DNA of 64,000 nt from Actinopolyspora lacussalsi subsp. righensis (GTDB lineage Bacteria > Actinomycetota > Actinomycetes > Mycobacteriales > Pseudonocardiaceae). Each line of letters starts with the position of its first letter. Positions within the stretch are counted from its first letter, which is position 1. Below the pieces are notes generated by a model. It saw only the letters and a list, made by a program, of their open reading frames with translations, ran no database searches and was not told the DNA's origin. The translations under genes were made by a program, and so were the position numbers. Below are positions 7,575 to 16,432 of this stretch, in pieces. The stretch covers positions 372,001 through 436,000 of the forward strand of contig NZ_FPAT01000004.1 of the NCBI RefSeq assembly GCF_900116555.1. The letters are read 5' to 3'.

Positions 7575-8333
7575 ATGACGCAGCACAGCTCGACGGCACA
7601 TGCCGTCAGGAAGATCATCGCACCGCTGGCGGCACTCGCACTGCTGACCGCGGCCGGTTGCGGTGGTGGGGGAAGCGCGAACGATTCGACCGATGGTTCC
7701 GCTCCGCCTTCGGCCACCGCTTCGCACTCCTCGGCATCGGAGCCCGGCGACGAGTCCGCCGCACCCAGCGGATCCGAATCCGGTGAATCGGAAGCGGCCT
7801 CGTCCGGCGAGGACGCCGGGAACGGTGGCAACGCGGATTCCGGCGGCGGAGCGGGCGACGACGCCTCCGGCTCGGCGGGCAACGGGAGCTCGGGCGACAG
7901 CGGCTCCGGCAGCGGGGGGAAGCCACCCGCACCGACGTTGGCGAGTATCGACCCGTGCGAGCTGTTGACCACGGCACAACGCGACGAACTGGGGCTTCCC
8001 CGCACCACCGCCAACAAGAAGAACGGCGAGACCCGCAGTTGCGAGTTCAATCCGCCGCGGGGCGACGGGCCGGGCACGAGTGCGCTGCTCGCGATCCACG
8101 AGGAGGAGGGGCTGAAAGCGTTCACCGGCATAACCGGTGAGGCCGAGAAGACCACCGTCACCGGGCACGAAGCCAAGATTGAGTGCGAGTACGGCAACTG
8201 CCTGATCGGAATAGCGGTCACCGATACCTCGCGCGTGGACGTGCAGTCCACGGTGCTCGGTGACGACGCCGCCACGAAGAAGCTCGGCAATCGAATCGCG
8301 AAAATGATCAGCGGGAACCTGGGCAGTTCCTGA
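7575..8333 (+). CDS. DUF3558-family secreted lipoprotein
   Basis: A 252-residue protein with a basic N-terminus, a hydrophobic core and the lipobox LTAAGC (cysteine near residue 29), so it should be exported and lipid-anchored. Residues about 30-115 are a low-complexity Ser/Gly/Glu/Asp linker. The folded part starts at LASIDPCELLTTAQRDELGL and has cysteines at SCEFNPP and ECEYGNCLIGIAV, the pattern of DUF3558 lipoproteins of Pseudonocardiales and mycobacteria. Its function is not known. The highly acidic, glycine-rich linker may reflect adaptation to salt. A TATAAG box lies about 15 bp before the start, so the leader is very short. A strong hairpin follows the stop codon. Confidence 0.82.
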   Translation: MTQHSSTAHAVRKIIAPLAALALLTAAGCGGGGSANDSTDGSAPPSATASHSSASEPGDESAAPSGSESGESEAASSGEDAGNGGNADSGGGAGDDASGSAGNGSSGDSGSGSGGKPPAPTLASIDPCELLTTAQRDELGLPRTTANKKNGETRSCEFNPPRGDGPGTSALLAIHEEEGLKAFTGITGEAEKTTVTGHEAKIECEYGNCLIGIAVTDTSRVDVQSTVLGDDAATKKLGNRIAKMISGNLGSS

Positions 8334-8343
8334 ACCGGACGCC

Positions 8344-8373
8344 GCGCGGCGATTTCGCGAGAAATCGCCGCGC
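8344..8373. terminator. Bidirectional terminator built on the recurrent GATTTC hairpin
   Basis: A perfect 13-bp stem (GCGCGGCGATTTC with GAAATCGCCGCGC) closed by the GNRA-type loop GCGA lies between convergent genes, the DUF3558 gene and ino1. There is no U-tract. It is the longest-stemmed member of the hairpin family also found at 18784, 27722, 47816, 53476, 59347 and 61310. Confidence 0.7.
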
Positions 8374-8406
8374 TCGGGCCGCCGGAACCGCCGACGAGCT
8401 ACGGGA

Positions 8407-9510
8407 TCAGCTCTCCCCGGCGATGAACGACTCCACCGCCTGGTAGGCGTCCGAATCGGAGTACTGCTCCGGCGGTGACTTCATGAAGTAGGAGGAGGCC
8501 GACAGCACCGGCCCACCGATCCCGCGGTCCGCTGCGATCTTGGCGGCGCGAATGGCGTCGATGATGATGCCCGCGGAGTTCGGCGAGTCCCAGACCTCCA
8601 GTTTGTACTCCAGGTTCACCGGTGCGTCGCCGAAGGCGCGTCCCTCCAACCGGATGTAGGCCCACTTCCGGTCGTCCAGCCAGGGGACGTAGTCCGAAGG
8701 ACCGATGTGCACGTTGCGGTCCCCCATGTCACGCGTCACCTGCGAAGTGACCGAGTTGGTCTTGGAGGTCTTCTTGGACTCCAGCCTGCCGAGCTCCTTC
8801 ATGTTGAGGAAGTCCATGTTCCCGCCGACGTTGAGCTGCATCGTGCGGTCCAGGTGCACGCCGCGGTCCTCGAAGAGCTTGGTGAGCACCCGGTGGGTGA
8901 TCGTCGCGCCCACCTGGGACTTGATGTCGTCACCGACGATCGGCACGCCCGCCTCGGTGAACTCGCGTGCCCACTCCGGATCGGAGGCGATGAACACCGG
9001 CAGCGCGTTGACGAAAGCAACACCGGCCCGCAGCGCGGCGCGCGCGTAGAACTTGTCCGCTTCCTCCGAACCCACCGGCAGGTAGGAAACCAGCACGTCG
9101 GCACCGGACTCGCGCAGCGCCTCGACCATGTCGACCGGCTGTTCCTCGGACTCCTCGATGGTCTCGGAGTAGAACTGCCCCAGCCCGTCCATCGTGTGAC
9201 CGCGCTGCACCGACACGCCCAGCGGCGGGACATCGGCGATCTTCATCGTGTTGTTCTGGCTCGCCACCACGGCCTCGGACAGGTCGCGGCCTACCTTCTT
9301 CGCGTCGACGTCGAACGCCGCGACGAACTCCAGATCACCGACGTGGTAACCACCGAAGTCCACATGCATCAGGCCGGGAACCCTGCCGCTCGGATCCATC
9401 CGGCCGTAATACTGCACACCCTGTACCAGCGACGCGGCGCAGTTGCCCACACCGACGATCGCCACTCGGACCTTGCCGGTCGTCGCCTCGTCGTGACGAT
9501 CTCCGCCCAT
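8407..9510 (-). CDS. ino1: Inositol-3-phosphate synthase
   Basis: A 367-residue enzyme that converts glucose 6-phosphate to 1D-myo-inositol 3-phosphate with internal NAD recycling, the first step to phosphatidylinositol, mycothiol and LAM-like glycolipids. The NAD loop is [18 protein letters not shown] near residue 20. Further family blocks are [39 protein letters not shown] and the active-site region [14 protein letters not shown], followed by [14 protein letters not shown]. The length is typical of the actinobacterial short form. It follows padR by 21 bp and both read leftward, the same arrangement as Rv0047c-Rv0046c of M. tuberculosis. The padR product is therefore the likely regulator of this operon. 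Confidence 0.95.
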   Translation of the reverse strand: MGGDRHDEATTGKVRVAIVGVGNCAASLVQGVQYYGRMDPSGRVPGLMHVDFGGYHVGDLEFVAAFDVDAKKVGRDLSEAVVASQNNTMKIADVPPLGVSVQRGHTMDGLGQFYSETIEESEEQPVDMVEALRESGADVLVSYLPVGSEEADKFYARAALRAGVAFVNALPVFIASDPEWAREFTEAGVPIVGDDIKSQVGATITHRVLTKLFEDRGVHLDRTMQLNVGGNMDFLNMKELGRLESKKTSKTNSVTSQVTRDMGDRNVHIGPSDYVPWLDDRKWAYIRLEGRAFGDAPVNLEYKLEVWDSPNSAGIIIDAIRAAKIAADRGIGGPVLSASSYFMKSPPEQYSDSDAYQAVESFIAGES

Positions 9511-9531
9511 GGTCGCCGGCCTCCTTCTCCG

Positions 9532-10128
9532 TCATGTCCCGTTCGTCGTGTCCCTGTCCAAGCCTCGGTCGAGGCGGTCACCCACACCCGCGGGCCGCTC
9601 GGCTCCCTGCTCGGCCCGCTCGTGCGCGATCAGCTCGTCCAACCAGCGAACCTCCAGCTCGCTGTGATCCAGGCCCAGGCGGTGCAGTTGCGCCGTGTAC
9701 CGGTCGCACTGCTCGTCGGCTCTAGCCAGGATCGCCCGTTGCCCTTCCCGGCGCTGTTCCACGCGCCGACGGCGGCTCTCCAGAATCCGCATCCGGACCG
9801 GTGCCGGTGTTCGTGCGAAGAAAGCCAGCCTCACGTCGAACGCCTCGTCCTGACACGCTCGTGGCCCGCAGTCCTCGACCAACTCGACGAAACGCTCCCG
9901 CCCCGACTCGGTGAGACGATAGACACGTCGAGCCCGCCGCGAGCGCTGCGCCTCCTGCCCCTGCTGCGCCTCCTGGGTTTCCTCGATCAGCCCCGCGCGA
10001 CGCATCCGGCGCAACGTCGGATAAACCGTTCCGCAGGAGAACGCACGAATCTCCTGGAGTCGCTTACGCAGCTCGTAACCGTGCATCGGCGCCTCGTGCA
10101 GCAGTCCGAGCACCGCGAGTTCGAGCAC
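9532..10128 (-). CDS. PadR-family transcriptional regulator
   Basis: A 198-residue regulator. I chose GTG at 10128 because a GAGGAGGG site lies just upstream and the protein then starts LELAVLGLLHEAPMHGYELR, the standard beginning of the PadR winged helix. The next 50 residues complete the domain (SCGTVYPTLRRMRRAGLIEE, with the wing and RRARRVYRLTESGRERF). A long helical C-terminal half follows for dimerisation. The C-terminus is longer than in the short PadR-s1 class. The gene order padR-ino1 is conserved with Rv0047c-Rv0046c, and a TATATCG/CGATATA inverted repeat just upstream is a likely autoregulatory operator. Confidence 0.9.
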   Translation of the reverse strand: MLELAVLGLLHEAPMHGYELRKRLQEIRAFSCGTVYPTLRRMRRAGLIEETQEAQQGQEAQRSRRARRVYRLTESGRERFVELVEDCGPRACQDEAFDVRLAFFARTPAPVRMRILESRRRRVEQRREGQRAILARADEQCDRYTAQLHRLGLDHSELEVRWLDELIAHERAEQGAERPAGVGDRLDRGLDRDTTNGT

Positions 10129-10178
10129 CGGCCCTCCTCTCGCGGACGAAGCCCAGTCGAGCAGCACCCGGCGATGAT

Positions 10179-10195
10179 TATATCGTCCCGATATA
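10179..10195. promoter_or_regulatory. Candidate PadR operator
   Basis: A perfect inverted repeat TATATCG-TCC-CGATATA sits about 50 bp upstream of the padR start in otherwise GC-rich DNA. PadR proteins usually bind such AT-rich dyads over their own promoter, so this is the likely site controlling padR-ino1. Confidence 0.6.
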
Positions 10196-10450
10196 TCGGA
10201 GTACTACAGTCCTCGCCACCGCCGAATCACCGGTGGGGCAACCGGAGCGGCAGCACCGGCCCCGTGACCGTTCTCACCGGTTGGCATCCCATGGGCCGGG
10301 ACCGAAACGACACCACCGCACCATCGGACCGGTTTTCACCGACCCGCTCCGCCGTGTCACGGCCACCGTCGGTGGTTCGGAGACACCCCGCCAGGGGGCT
10401 GCCCCGAACGGCCCAATTGAGCCCGGGCACAGGACACGTACGCTGAGGGC

Positions 10451-10855
10451 GTGCGGACCCAACGGCAAGTGGTGGATTACGCGTTGCGGCGTCGGTCGCT
10501 GCTCGCGCGACTCCATGCTGGCCGGGTGGGCGTACAGGAGGTCTGCGACGCGGGACCGTACCTGCTGCAGGCAGCCAAGTTCCACGGTGAGCCCAGTGAC
10601 GTGATCTGTCCGGTGTGCCGCAAGGAACGCGTGACCTACGTCTCCTGGGTGTTCGGCGAGCAGCTCAAACACGCCGACAATTCGGCCCGGAGCAACGCGG
10701 AACTGGCACGTATGGCCACCATGTTCGAAGAGTTCAATGTGTTCGTCGTCGAGGTTTGTCGTACATGTAACTGGAACCACCTGGTGCAGTCATACGTCCT
10801 CGGAACCGGGGGCCACCACGGCCGCGGTCGGGGACGCAGGACCGTGGCCGAGTGA
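10451..10855 (+). CDS. DUF5318 protein (Rv0049-like)
   Basis: A 134-residue cytoplasmic protein starting with GTG. It has two CxxC pairs, CPVC (near residue 55) and CRTC (near residue 102), which probably bind zinc. Between them lies a conserved-looking VTYVSWVFGEQLKH segment. The C-terminal tail is basic and Gly/Arg-rich (GGHHGRGRGRR). The family occurs upstream of ponA in mycobacteria and relatives (Rv0049-Rv0050), the same context as here, but no function is established. A role linked to cell-wall synthesis would be inference from synteny. It ends 95 bp before the ponA start. Confidence 0.85.
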   Translation: MRTQRQVVDYALRRRSLLARLHAGRVGVQEVCDAGPYLLQAAKFHGEPSDVICPVCRKERVTYVSWVFGEQLKHADNSARSNAELARMATMFEEFNVFVVEVCRTCNWNHLVQSYVLGTGGHHGRGRGRRTVAE

Positions 10856-10950
10856 GCAAGTAGCCTCATCGGTCACGGCCGGTGGCACCCGCCGACGTGA
10901 ACGCATCGCACGGCGTCCGTGTTGACGCCTGTCCCGGAGGACGACTTCTC

Positions 10951-13900
10951 GTGAGTGACGAGCGTGACGACCGGTCCGAAGACGGCCGCCGCCACAGGCA
11001 GCCGGCTGCCGAGGACCGGGAGCCGGAGCGCGGACGGCAACCCGGCCGACCGCCCCATACGGATCAGCAGGGGGAGCAGGCCGGGCAGCACAACGAGCCC
11101 CCGCGGGAGAACCAGCCCCCACCGCCACCCGAGCGGGGCGGAGGACAGCCGCCGCCACCGCAGGCACCGCCACCACCACAGGCACCACAGTCGTCCCGTG
11201 GACAACAACCACCGCAGCACCGCTGGCCGGGTGGCCAGCAGAGCGGCCAGCCCTCCGCTCCGCAAGGAGGCCCGCCGCCACCGGCACCGCAGCGGCCCGG
11301 ACAACAGGGTCCCGACGGGGGATACTTACCGCCCGGGCCCGCCTCCGAACAACCACCGCCTCCGCCGCAGAGCGGACCACCACGAGGGCAGGCGCCACCA
11401 CAGGGACAGGCCCAGCCGCAGGGACAGGCCCAGCCGCATGCCGGAGGTCCGCCGCAGGGCGGGCCCGGCCAACAGCCACCGCAGGGTGGTCAGGAGTGGC
11501 CCGGCGAGGACGCCACCGCACAGTGGCCCGGCGCGCAGCAGCGGGCGGGTGGCCAGCAACCACCATCCCCGCAACCCGGTGGTCAACAGCGGCCGACCGC
11601 CGACCCGGACGCGACCGTGCAGCATCCGGCCGTGGACGGTTCGGGAACTCCCCGGGACGCATCCGGCAGGCCGCCCTCCGGCGCACCCGCTCCCCCACCG
11701 GGCAACCCCGGCGGACGCGGCGCGCAGGGCAACCCCGCCGGTCCCCAGCAGGGCGGCAATCCGGACGAAGTACCGACCAGGAAGACCACACCACCCGGAG
11801 CTCCGCAGGGCCCACCCCCCGGGCACGCCGGCCCCGGACAGCACCCGAACGATCCGGGTGAAGCACCGACCCAGCACATAGCTTCCGTGAACGGGCCGAA
11901 CGCGGCTCCCGGCGGTGGCGACGAACCGACCAGGGAACACCGGCCCACCGGCGGCAAGGCAGCGGGTGCCGCGGGTGCGGCTGCCGGGGGCATGGCAGGC
12001 GCCGCCGCCGGTGCGGCGGCTTCCTCCGGTTCCGGCGGCCCCGAGGGAACCACCGGCGACTCCCGGGACGGGTCGAACCCCCGTGGGGAGTCCGACGCGA
12101 CGGCTTCGGCCCGGTCCGAATCGCCCGAGAACTCCGCCGAGTTCGGCGTGAGCCGCGCCGACCAGTCCTCGCCTCCGGACAACGATCCGGGGCTGATCAC
12201 GCACCGCGCCTCGCAGGGTGGCTACAGCTACTACTCGGACTCGGATCCCTACCCCGACGACTACGACGACTTCAACGAGGGGTTCGACGACGAACTCGAC
12301 TATCCCGACGATCCGGATGACGACGACATGACGGCCCTCGCCCGCAAGAAACGCGGCAGGCGCAGGATCTGGCGCGGTCTGCGGCGTACCTGTTACGTCG
12401 CGGCGGCGCTGGGAATCCTGGTGCCCGGCGCGATATTCGTCTGGTGCTACTTCACCTTCGAGGTCACCCCACCGTCGAAGGTCGCCAAGAACTACAGCAC
12501 CAGCATGGTGGTCAAGTACTCCGACGGCAGCGTGCTGAACAAGTTCTCGTCGGATGAGGTGGATGAGCGCGTGCTCATCGACGACCTCAGCGAGGTCTCG
12601 GCGGACATGCGGCACGCCACCATGGCGGCCGAGGACGCGGACTTCTACAGCAACCCGGGATTCTCGGTGACCGGAATCGGCCGCGCCGTCTACAACCAGC
12701 TCTCCGGCGGGCAGGGCGGCGGCTCGACCATGACTCAGCAGTACATCAAGCTGAGCACGGGCAAGGACGACCACAGCATCACTCGGAAGTTCACCGAGAT
12801 CGTGCGGGCGTTCAAGCTGACCAACCAGTACGACAAGAAAACGATCTTCAAGGCCTACCTCAACACCGCCTACTACGGCCGGGACGCCTACGGCATCGAC
12901 AACGCGGCCGAGGCCTACTTCGGCAAGGACCCGAGCGAGCTCAACGCCTCCGAGTCGGCCGTGCTGGCCGGGATGGTGCAGCTTCCCAGAGGCAACGATC
13001 CCCAGGTGGACGCCAAGCGGGCCAAGGACCGCTGGGACTACGTCACCCTCCAGATGAAGCAGAACGGCTGGATCAGCCAGCAGGAGTACCAGAACCTGCA
13101 GATGCCGCAGACCCGGGAGATGTTCGCGTGGAAAACGAAAACCACCACCGCGCAGATCCACATCCAGCGGCGCATCGTCGAGGAGCTGGAGGCACACGGC
13201 TACACCAAGGACGAGCTGACCAGCCAGGGCCTGCAGGTGGTCACCACGCTGGACAGCCAGGCCCAGCAGGCCGCCCGCGATGCGGTGCAACAGGTGATGG
13301 CCGACCAACCCGAGGAGATCAACCCGGCCCTGGCGGCCGTGGATCCCGAGACCGGCGCGGTGCGGGCCTACTCCCCGGGCAACAAGGGCTACGACTGGGT
13401 CAAGGAACGCCAACCCGTGGGCTCGTCGTTCAAACCGTTCGTCACCGCGACCGGCCTGAAGCAGGGTGACGGGATCGGGGAGACCTACGACGGTTCGGAC
13501 GACCAGACCATCGCCGGCACCGAGTTCGGCAACGCGGCCGGTGTCGACTGCGGCAGCGATCCGGAACGTTGCGGCGTACGCGAGGCCACCGAGAAGTCGG
13601 TCAACACCGCGTTCCTGAACATGGCCAACGAGTTCGGGCCGCAGAGCGTGGCCGAGACGGCCTACGAGGCCGGTATCCCGCGCGAGAAGGTCAACAACAA
13701 CGGCGAGACCGTGCCGGTGCTCGCCAATTCCGAGGGAGACACGAACCTCAACATCGCGCTGGGCGCCTACCCGGTGAGCACGGTCAGCCTGGCCAACGGC
13801 TACGGCGGGCTGGCGGACGGGGAGCGGGCCGAGCCGTTCCTGGTCGAGAAGGTCGTGGACAACGACGGGGATGTCAAGGAGGACTTCTCCCCCGAGACCG

Positions 13901-14577
13901 AGACCGCCTTCGGGGACAGCTCCACCCGCAGCGCCAACATCGCCGCCAACGTGACCGAGAGCATGCGGGACGTGGCCGAGGGGTACGGGCTCGATCTGAA
14001 CGGCGACCGGCCGGTGGCCTCCAAGAGCGGTACCCACCAGCTCGGCGAGATCGGCGGACACAACGCCACCGCCTCGTACGTGGGCTACACCCCGCAGATC
14101 TCCACGGCGGTGGTGCTCAACAAGAACACCACCTCGCGGCAACCGCTGACCGACGCGTCGGGCGGGGACATCTACGGCGCCGACCAACCCGGCGCTATCT
14201 GGCAGAAGTTCATGAACTCCTACCTGGAGGGTAAGCAGGTCGAGGAGTTCCAGGAGCCGGATCCGATCGGCCAGTTCACCGTTCCCCCGCCACCGAGCTC
14301 GGACTCCCCGGACGAGGAGCAGAACGAGTCGGAGACCCTTCCGAGCGATGAATCGCCGTCCGACGAAGTGCCGTCCGACGAAACCGGCCCCAGCGACTTC
14401 CCCCCGTCGGAAGGGGCCGGGGAGAGCTCGGACCAGAACGACGAGTGCCAGGAGAACCCCTGGTTCTCGGACTGCGAGGACGAAGACGACCCGACGGACC
14501 CGAGCGGTTCCGAGGAGGAGCAGCCGGACCAGCAGGGCAACGGGAATGAAGAGCACAGCGCCCGCGGTCCCGACTGA
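10951..14577 (+). CDS. ponA: Class A penicillin-binding protein (PonA1/PBP1A type)
   Basis: A bifunctional peptidoglycan synthase of 1208 residues from GTG 10951 (GGAGG 11 bases upstream). It opens with a very long cytoplasmic region, residues 1 to about 470, rich in Pro, Gln and Gly and later acidic. A membrane anchor follows at about 480-505 (YVAAALGILVPGAIFVWCYF). The GT51 transglycosylase domain contains the catalytic glutamate near 561 (AAEDADFYSNPGFS) and GGSTMTQQYIK. The transpeptidase domain has S825-S-F-K828, S883-V-N885 and K1025-S-G-T. The C-terminus is a Pro/Ser/Glu tail ending in an acidic stretch with two cysteines (ECQENPWFSDCEDE). It elongates glycan strands and cross-links stems outside the membrane. 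The position matches Rv0050. The N-terminal extension is far longer than that of the M. tuberculosis protein as I remember it. Confidence 0.93.
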   Translation: MSDERDDRSEDGRRHRQPAAEDREPERGRQPGRPPHTDQQGEQAGQHNEPPRENQPPPPPERGGGQPPPPQAPPPPQAPQSSRGQQPPQHRWPGGQQSGQPSAPQGGPPPPAPQRPGQQGPDGGYLPPGPASEQPPPPPQSGPPRGQAPPQGQAQPQGQAQPHAGGPPQGGPGQQPPQGGQEWPGEDATAQWPGAQQRAGGQQPPSPQPGGQQRPTADPDATVQHPAVDGSGTPRDASGRPPSGAPAPPPGNPGGRGAQGNPAGPQQGGNPDEVPTRKTTPPGAPQGPPPGHAGPGQHPNDPGEAPTQHIASVNGPNAAPGGGDEPTREHRPTGGKAAGAAGAAAGGMAGAAAGAAASSGSGGPEGTTGDSRDGSNPRGESDATASARSESPENSAEFGVSRADQSSPPDNDPGLITHRASQGGYSYYSDSDPYPDDYDDFNEGFDDELDYPDDPDDDDMTALARKKRGRRRIWRGLRRTCYVAAALGILVPGAIFVWCYFTFEVTPPSKVAKNYSTSMVVKYSDGSVLNKFSSDEVDERVLIDDLSEVSADMRHATMAAEDADFYSNPGFSVTGIGRAVYNQLSGGQGGGSTMTQQYIKLSTGKDDHSITRKFTEIVRAFKLTNQYDKKTIFKAYLNTAYYGRDAYGIDNAAEAYFGKDPSELNASESAVLAGMVQLPRGNDPQVDAKRAKDRWDYVTLQMKQNGWISQQEYQNLQMPQTREMFAWKTKTTTAQIHIQRRIVEELEAHGYTKDELTSQGLQVVTTLDSQAQQAARDAVQQVMADQPEEINPALAAVDPETGAVRAYSPGNKGYDWVKERQPVGSSFKPFVTATGLKQGDGIGETYDGSDDQTIAGTEFGNAAGVDCGSDPERCGVREATEKSVNTAFLNMANEFGPQSVAETAYEAGIPREKVNNNGETVPVLANSEGDTNLNIALGAYPVSTVSLANGYGGLADGERAEPFLVEKVVDNDGDVKEDFSPETETAFGDSSTRSANIAANVTESMRDVAEGYGLDLNGDRPVASKSGTHQLGEIGGHNATASYVGYTPQISTAVVLNKNTTSRQPLTDASGGDIYGADQPGAIWQKFMNSYLEGKQVEEFQEPDPIGQFTVPPPPSSDSPDEEQNESETLPSDESPSDEVPSDETGPSDFPPSEGAGESSDQNDECQENPWFSDCEDEDDPTDPSGSEEEQPDQQGNGNEEHSARGPD

Positions 14578-14679
14578 CCGTCCGAACACCTGACACGGCG
14601 CCCTGTGACTCCGTGGTTCCCGCGAGCTCGTGGGGATGGCCACACGGCAGGCCGAGGGCACCGATGCCTCGAATCCAGC

Positions 14680-14718
14680 GAAGAGTGCGACCGGTTCGTC
14701 GAACCGGTCGCACTCTTC
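14680..14718 (+). terminator. Strong hairpin between ponA and the GT87 gene
   Basis: A perfect 18-bp inverted repeat (arms GAAGAGTGCGACCGGTTC and its complement) with a three-base loop lies 100 bp after the ponA stop and 20 bp before the next start. There is no U-tract. It probably terminates ponA transcription or acts as a processing site. Confidence 0.75.
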
Positions 14719-14737
14719 GTAGCGAGGGCTCCGTAAC

Positions 14738-16432
14738 ATGCGGACCGTGTCCGAGCCGGAGCAGCCCGAGCGAGCGGGAGACGAGCGGGACCTCGCCGAA
14801 GGGGTCGGCGAGGAACGCCACGGTGCTCCGGAGTCGGCCGGAGCCGAACCGCTCACCGCGGTCCCCGAACGAGCGGCACGGGTGGACAGCGCTTCGCTCG
14901 CCAGGGCCCGACGGGTAGCTCCCACCTGGACGGAACCGTTGGCGATCAGGCTGAGCGGCCTGTTCGGCGGGCGACTCGGCGCTCATGCCCAGGTGGGCAG
15001 GCAGTGGTTCTGGACCCCGCTGCGGGTGATCCTGCTGCTGGCGGTACTGCTGTTGGCGGCGAGCTGGCTCCTCAAGGCACCCTGCGCGCAGACCTACGAA
15101 ACCACCGACGGCCCCCGGTTGGACTGGCGCGACCACCGGCAGTACGTCGCGTTGTGCTACACCGATCTCATCCCGCGCTACGGAGCCGGGGATCTGGCGC
15201 CGGACGGGGCGTTTCCCTACAAGACGTCCTGGGTGGACGATCCGGGCACTCCCCGCGAGCAGGTCCGCTACATGGAGTATCCGGTGCTCACCGGGCTGTT
15301 CCAGTGGGCCAACGCGCGGCTGACCGACGGCTGGATGACGCTGGCCTCCCACGGGCTGCTGCCGGCCACGGTGCAGGGCGCGGTCTACTTCGAGATCAGC
15401 GCGTTCTGGCTGGCCGCGGCCTGGTTGGTGACCGTCTGGGCGCTGTACCGGTTGTGCGAGTTCCGGGCGTGGGACGCGGCTCTCGCCGCCACCGCCCCGC
15501 TGGTGTTCGTGCACGCCTTCACCAACTTCGACGCGCTGGCGACCGCGCTGGCCACCACCGCACTGCTCGCCTGGTCCCGTAAGCGAGTGGCGCTCGCCGG
15601 GGTGCTGCTGGGGCTGGGTGCGGCGACCAAGCTCTACCCGCTGCTGCTCATCGGCCCGATCCTGGTGCTCTGCCTGCGTTCCGGGCGGATCCGCGAGGGG
15701 CTGCGCGCCCTGCTGGCCATGCTGAGCGCGTGGCTGGCGGTGAACCTGCCGATCATGGTCATGTTCCCGCGCGGCTGGTGGGAGTTCTTCCGGCTGAACA
15801 GCACCCGGCCAGCCGACCCTGACTCGCTGTACAACGTGGTCATGCACTTCGGCGACTGGGCGGGTTTCGACGGCCCGCTGGGGCCGAACGAGACGCCCAC
15901 GGTGCTGAACGCGGTGAGTCTCGTGCTGTTGCTGCTGGGATGCGCTGCGATCGGAGCGCTGGCGCTGTCCGCACCGGTACGGCCGCGGCTGGCGCAGCTG
16001 TGCTTCCTGGTGGTGGCGGTGTTCCTGCTGACCAACAAGGTGTGGAGTCCGCAGTACTCGTTGTGGCTGGTGCCGCTGGCCGTGCTCGCCATCCCGCGCT
16101 GGCGGCTGCTGGTGACGTGGATGCTGATCGACGCGGCGGTCTGGGCACCGCGGATGTACTACTTCCTCGGCCCCGCCAACAACGGACTGCCCGAGGGCTG
16201 GTTCCTGGGCGCGGTCGTGATCCGCGACGCGGTGGTGGTGCTGATCTGCGTGCTGATCGTGCGGGAGATCCTGCGTCCGGAACTGGACAAGGTACGCCGT
16301 GCTCCCGGTTCCGATCCGCACGGCGGGTTCCTGGACGACGCCCCCGACCGGTTCGTGCTGCCTATTCGGCGAAGGCGGGGCGAGGATCCCGATCGGCTGC
16401 CGCCCGTGGCGGCGAACTCCCGGGGAACCTGA
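14738..16432 (+). CDS. GT87 (DUF2029) integral membrane glycosyltransferase, Rv0051-like
   Basis: A 564-residue polytopic protein. After an acidic cytoplasmic N-terminus of about 90 residues it has roughly ten to twelve hydrophobic segments. Typical GT-C features are an acidic periplasmic loop after the first helix (CYTDLIPRYGAGDLAPDGAF, then VEYPV-type MEYPVLTGLFQW), the loop ATKLYPLLLIGP, and LLTNKVWSPQYSLWL. These match the polyprenyl-phosphate-mannose-using alpha-mannosyltransferases of family GT87 that build lipomannan or arabinomannan on the outer face of the membrane. The position after ponA matches Rv0051. Its 3' end overlaps the convergent GT87 gene by 71 bp. ATG 14738 or GTG 14747 could be the start. 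Confidence 0.85.
   Translation: MRTVSEPEQPERAGDERDLAEGVGEERHGAPESAGAEPLTAVPERAARVDSASLARARRVAPTWTEPLAIRLSGLFGGRLGAHAQVGRQWFWTPLRVILLLAVLLLAASWLLKAPCAQTYETTDGPRLDWRDHRQYVALCYTDLIPRYGAGDLAPDGAFPYKTSWVDDPGTPREQVRYMEYPVLTGLFQWANARLTDGWMTLASHGLLPATVQGAVYFEISAFWLAAAWLVTVWALYRLCEFRAWDAALAATAPLVFVHAFTNFDALATALATTALLAWSRKRVALAGVLLGLGAATKLYPLLLIGPILVLCLRSGRIREGLRALLAMLSAWLAVNLPIMVMFPRGWWEFFRLNSTRPADPDSLYNVVMHFGDWAGFDGPLGPNETPTVLNAVSLVLLLLGCAAIGALALSAPVRPRLAQLCFLVVAVFLLTNKVWSPQYSLWLVPLAVLAIPRWRLLVTWMLIDAAVWAPRMYYFLGPANNGLPEGWFLGAVVIRDAVVVLICVLIVREILRPELDKVRRAPGSDPHGGFLDDAPDRFVLPIRRRRGEDPDRLPPVAANSRGT

Noticed and set aside
8344-8373. Classical rho-independent terminator with U-tract
   Set aside because: The stem is excellent but no T-run follows on either strand; it is reported as a terminator-like hairpin of a repeat family instead.
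11326-14925. Long open frame (about 1200 codons) antisense to ponA
   Set aside because: It is a by-product of GC-rich codon use on the opposite strand; the translation is Arg/Val/Gly-rich without domains, while ponA itself is unambiguous.
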